A stretch of DNA of 64,000 bases. Source: Pyrus communis (taxonomy: Eukaryota > Streptophyta > Magnoliopsida > Rosales > Rosaceae). Shown one piece after another: positions 62,336 through 64,000 of the stretch (within the stretch, counting starts at the first letter, position 1; each line of letters starts with the position of its first letter). A model generated the notes under the pieces. It worked only from the letters and a program-made list of their open reading frames with translations, was not told the DNA's origin and did not search any database. Made by a program: the position numbers and the translations under genes. Location: positions 3,635,043 through 3,699,042 of the forward strand of contig NC_084817.1 of assembly GCF_963583255.1 (NCBI RefSeq), in the 5' to 3' direction.

Positions 62336-63253
62336 GGGAAATTTGGAAAACTAATCAAATTTTGGACCCTAAATAGAATTCTAGCCACCATTTTAAATTT
62401 ATGATAATTATAACCAAAAGTTGAGTTGATATGAAAGTACTAATACACACCTCAAATAAAATTTTCTCAAAAAAACCAAAAAAAAAAAAAAAAATGTCAT
62501 CCATGGAAATTAAACAAAGCAAGATTCAATTAAAATCAGGAGATTCGAAGTAGAATTGAATAAGTTCGAAGCCACCCGTGCTCCTTGAAGTTCCTTAAAC
62601 AACCCAAAACCCCAATTCAATCATAGACGAAAACAAAATCCAAAGTTCAACCTTTGGAGAAAATGAAAGAAAAAGAGGTAGGGAACATCTTATTTTCAGC
62701 TTTTCACCAACAATTTGGTTCTGGAGCTGATCTTAGAGGTGGAGGTCCCAATTGAGGGGCTAAGATGTTAAGGAAGGGCAGCGGACACTGAAGTGAGCGA
62801 AGGCCTTGTTGTAAGCTTGGTGGTGCAAGTGCTCGAACTCAAGGATTACATCGTCGTAATTGAAAATCAGAAATTGGAAAGCAGAGGAGGAAGCTAACTG
62901 AGACTGAGACTGAGAGTTGTCTTCATGTGGAGGAGGTCAAAAATATTTTGGGGGTTCGAAACTAAACAAAAGTTGTGTGTGAGAGTATAAAAGAGGAAGA
63001 AGAGGAGGAAGAGAGAGGGATCGTGCTGCACGCCATGGCTGGCTGTGCTTGAGTTAGGTTTATGTGGTTTTGGATTATCGTCTAGAAAGGACAAAGATGG
63101 CGGTAAAAGATAGCCGAGCCTTCTTTTTTTTTTTTTTTTTTTTTTTTTGTGTTTAGAAAACTTTATTTTAAGGGTGTATTAGTATTTTCATATCACCTTT
63201 TGGTTATACTTATATTTAGGGTCCGAAATTTGGTTATTTTTTTCAATTTCCCT
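62336..63253. mobile_element. 918-bp element with long inverted ends and gene-like core
   Basis: The left 150 bp (GGGAAATTTGGAAAAC..., TTTTGGACCCTAAATAG, ATATGAAAGTACTAATACAC) is repeated inverted at the right end (the inverse of GTGTATTAGTATTTTCATAT, TAGGGTCCGAAATTTGG, CAATTTCCCT). GAGGAATT flanks both sides (62328-62335 and 63254-63261), an 8-bp target duplication. The core (about 62510-63120) is less AT-rich and not related to the ends; on the minus strand it reads a short frame with LEFEHLHHQAYNKAFAHFS, unrecognised. It resembles a small gene-carrying non-autonomous DNA transposon. Confidence 0.75.
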
Positions 63254-63442
63254 GAGGAATTTTATTGATATTGAAAAAAAAAATGTACACCTAATCAGGA
63301 TACATAAACTTAACTCTTAATAATACAAGAAAAAAGGATAAAAAACAGATGGTGGGTTCGAATTTCGTTGGTGACTAATTTAACATCTAATCTAACAAAA
63401 TTTATCGTTTAACCAAAAAAAAAAAAAAAAAAAAAACTTAAT

Positions 63443-64000
63443 GTGATAACTCGTCCCTACATTTGCAATTTTATAAATTTTAGACACGTGGTTTTACAAA
63501 AATGCCCTTGAGGCAAGGATTTTGACTTTCACTGACATTCGGTTAGGGAGACGTATGACTCACTCTTTTGATGTATTCTTGAAGTACTCGGCGATACGAA
63601 CCTGTAGGAGCAAGCAAATTTCAATTTGGAGCTAAAACGAAGATTTTACGGAACACGGAACAATAGGGACATTTTAGTAAATTTCTTACGTTTGAGATAT
63701 TTTTACAAAGTGGACCACTCTAGGGTTGCCACGTGGCACCACCCTACCTCATCACTAACACACACTCTCTCCCCTGGATCTCACACACTTAGCTCTCTTT
63801 CCCTCTCTCTTCCTTTCGTCAATTTCTTGCAATTCTCAACTCTCTCTAGGACTCTCTTTCCCAGTGATACCCATACCCAGACACTCCCACCGTGACACCT
63901 CGGCGACAGTGCTGCATCATCACCACCTTCGCAAACTTTCCTCCACCATTCCTCGTCTCGGTGCAAAAAGCCCCAAGAAATGATCTCAGCGAGTGTCGAG
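63443..64000 (+). mobile_element. Second LTR-like unit, 5' part, cut by the window end
   Basis: Begins TGTGATAACTCGTCCCTACA and follows the first 250 bp of the unit at 55579 phrase by phrase, then a pyrimidine-rich stretch (63760-63900) as in the other copy. It is preceded by a poly-A run (63414-63437). The window ends before its 3' end. Confidence 0.65.

Overview
The window looks like nuclear DNA of a woody dicot, most likely a rosaceous tree of the apple/pear group (Malus or Pyrus). Genes are split by GT-AG introns, proteins match dicot families almost end to end, intergenic DNA is AT-rich and full of short inverted-repeat transposons (MITEs), and there is a Cassandra-type solo LTR with a 5S rRNA-derived core. 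The genus is inferred from remembered repeat families; no search was run.

Layout. 1-387: end of a receptor-like kinase. 1.38-1.85 kb: broken LOB-domain gene. 2.7-7.05 kb: intact seven-exon FTSH4 (mitochondrial i-AAA protease, minus strand). 7.3-10.8 kb: gene-free flank carrying MITEs and a nuclear copy of plastid rpoC1. 10.9-11.4 kb: second, open LOB-domain gene. 13.4-14.7 kb: intronless delta-8 sphingolipid desaturase. 16.8-17.1 kb: Cassandra solo LTR. 17.85-19.6 kb: truncated SQD1 pseudogene fused head-on to a decayed second copy of FTSH4 (19.6-23.2 kb), followed by a second copy of the 7.3-10.8 kb flank (to about 27.25 kb). 29.5-31.8 kb: INDETERMINATE-domain zinc-finger factor. 34.0-38.8 kb: complete but dead hAT transposon with an 8-bp target duplication and a host F-box/LRR exon inside it. 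40.8-43.3 kb: PM-ANT1-like adenine nucleotide carrier. 47.4-47.9 kb: ROXY-type glutaredoxin with two unusual motif changes. 48-59 kb: gene-poor, repeat-rich. 60.0-61.4 kb: class A heat stress factor with heat-shock elements in front of it. 61.4-64 kb: a 918-bp inverted-repeat element and the start of a long LTR-like repeat.

The genes do not form one pathway. What ties the first 27 kb together is a tandem segmental duplication of the order LOB gene - FTSH4 - flank. In unit 1 the LOB gene died and FTSH4 survived; in unit 2 the LOB gene stayed open and FTSH4 died, its 3' half replaced by an SQD1 fragment. I found no convincing new molecular system. The most informative signals are structural: the chimeric junction, the gene-capturing hAT, the plastid insert, an inverted MITE pair with a flipped spacer, and three MITEs stacked at one target site.
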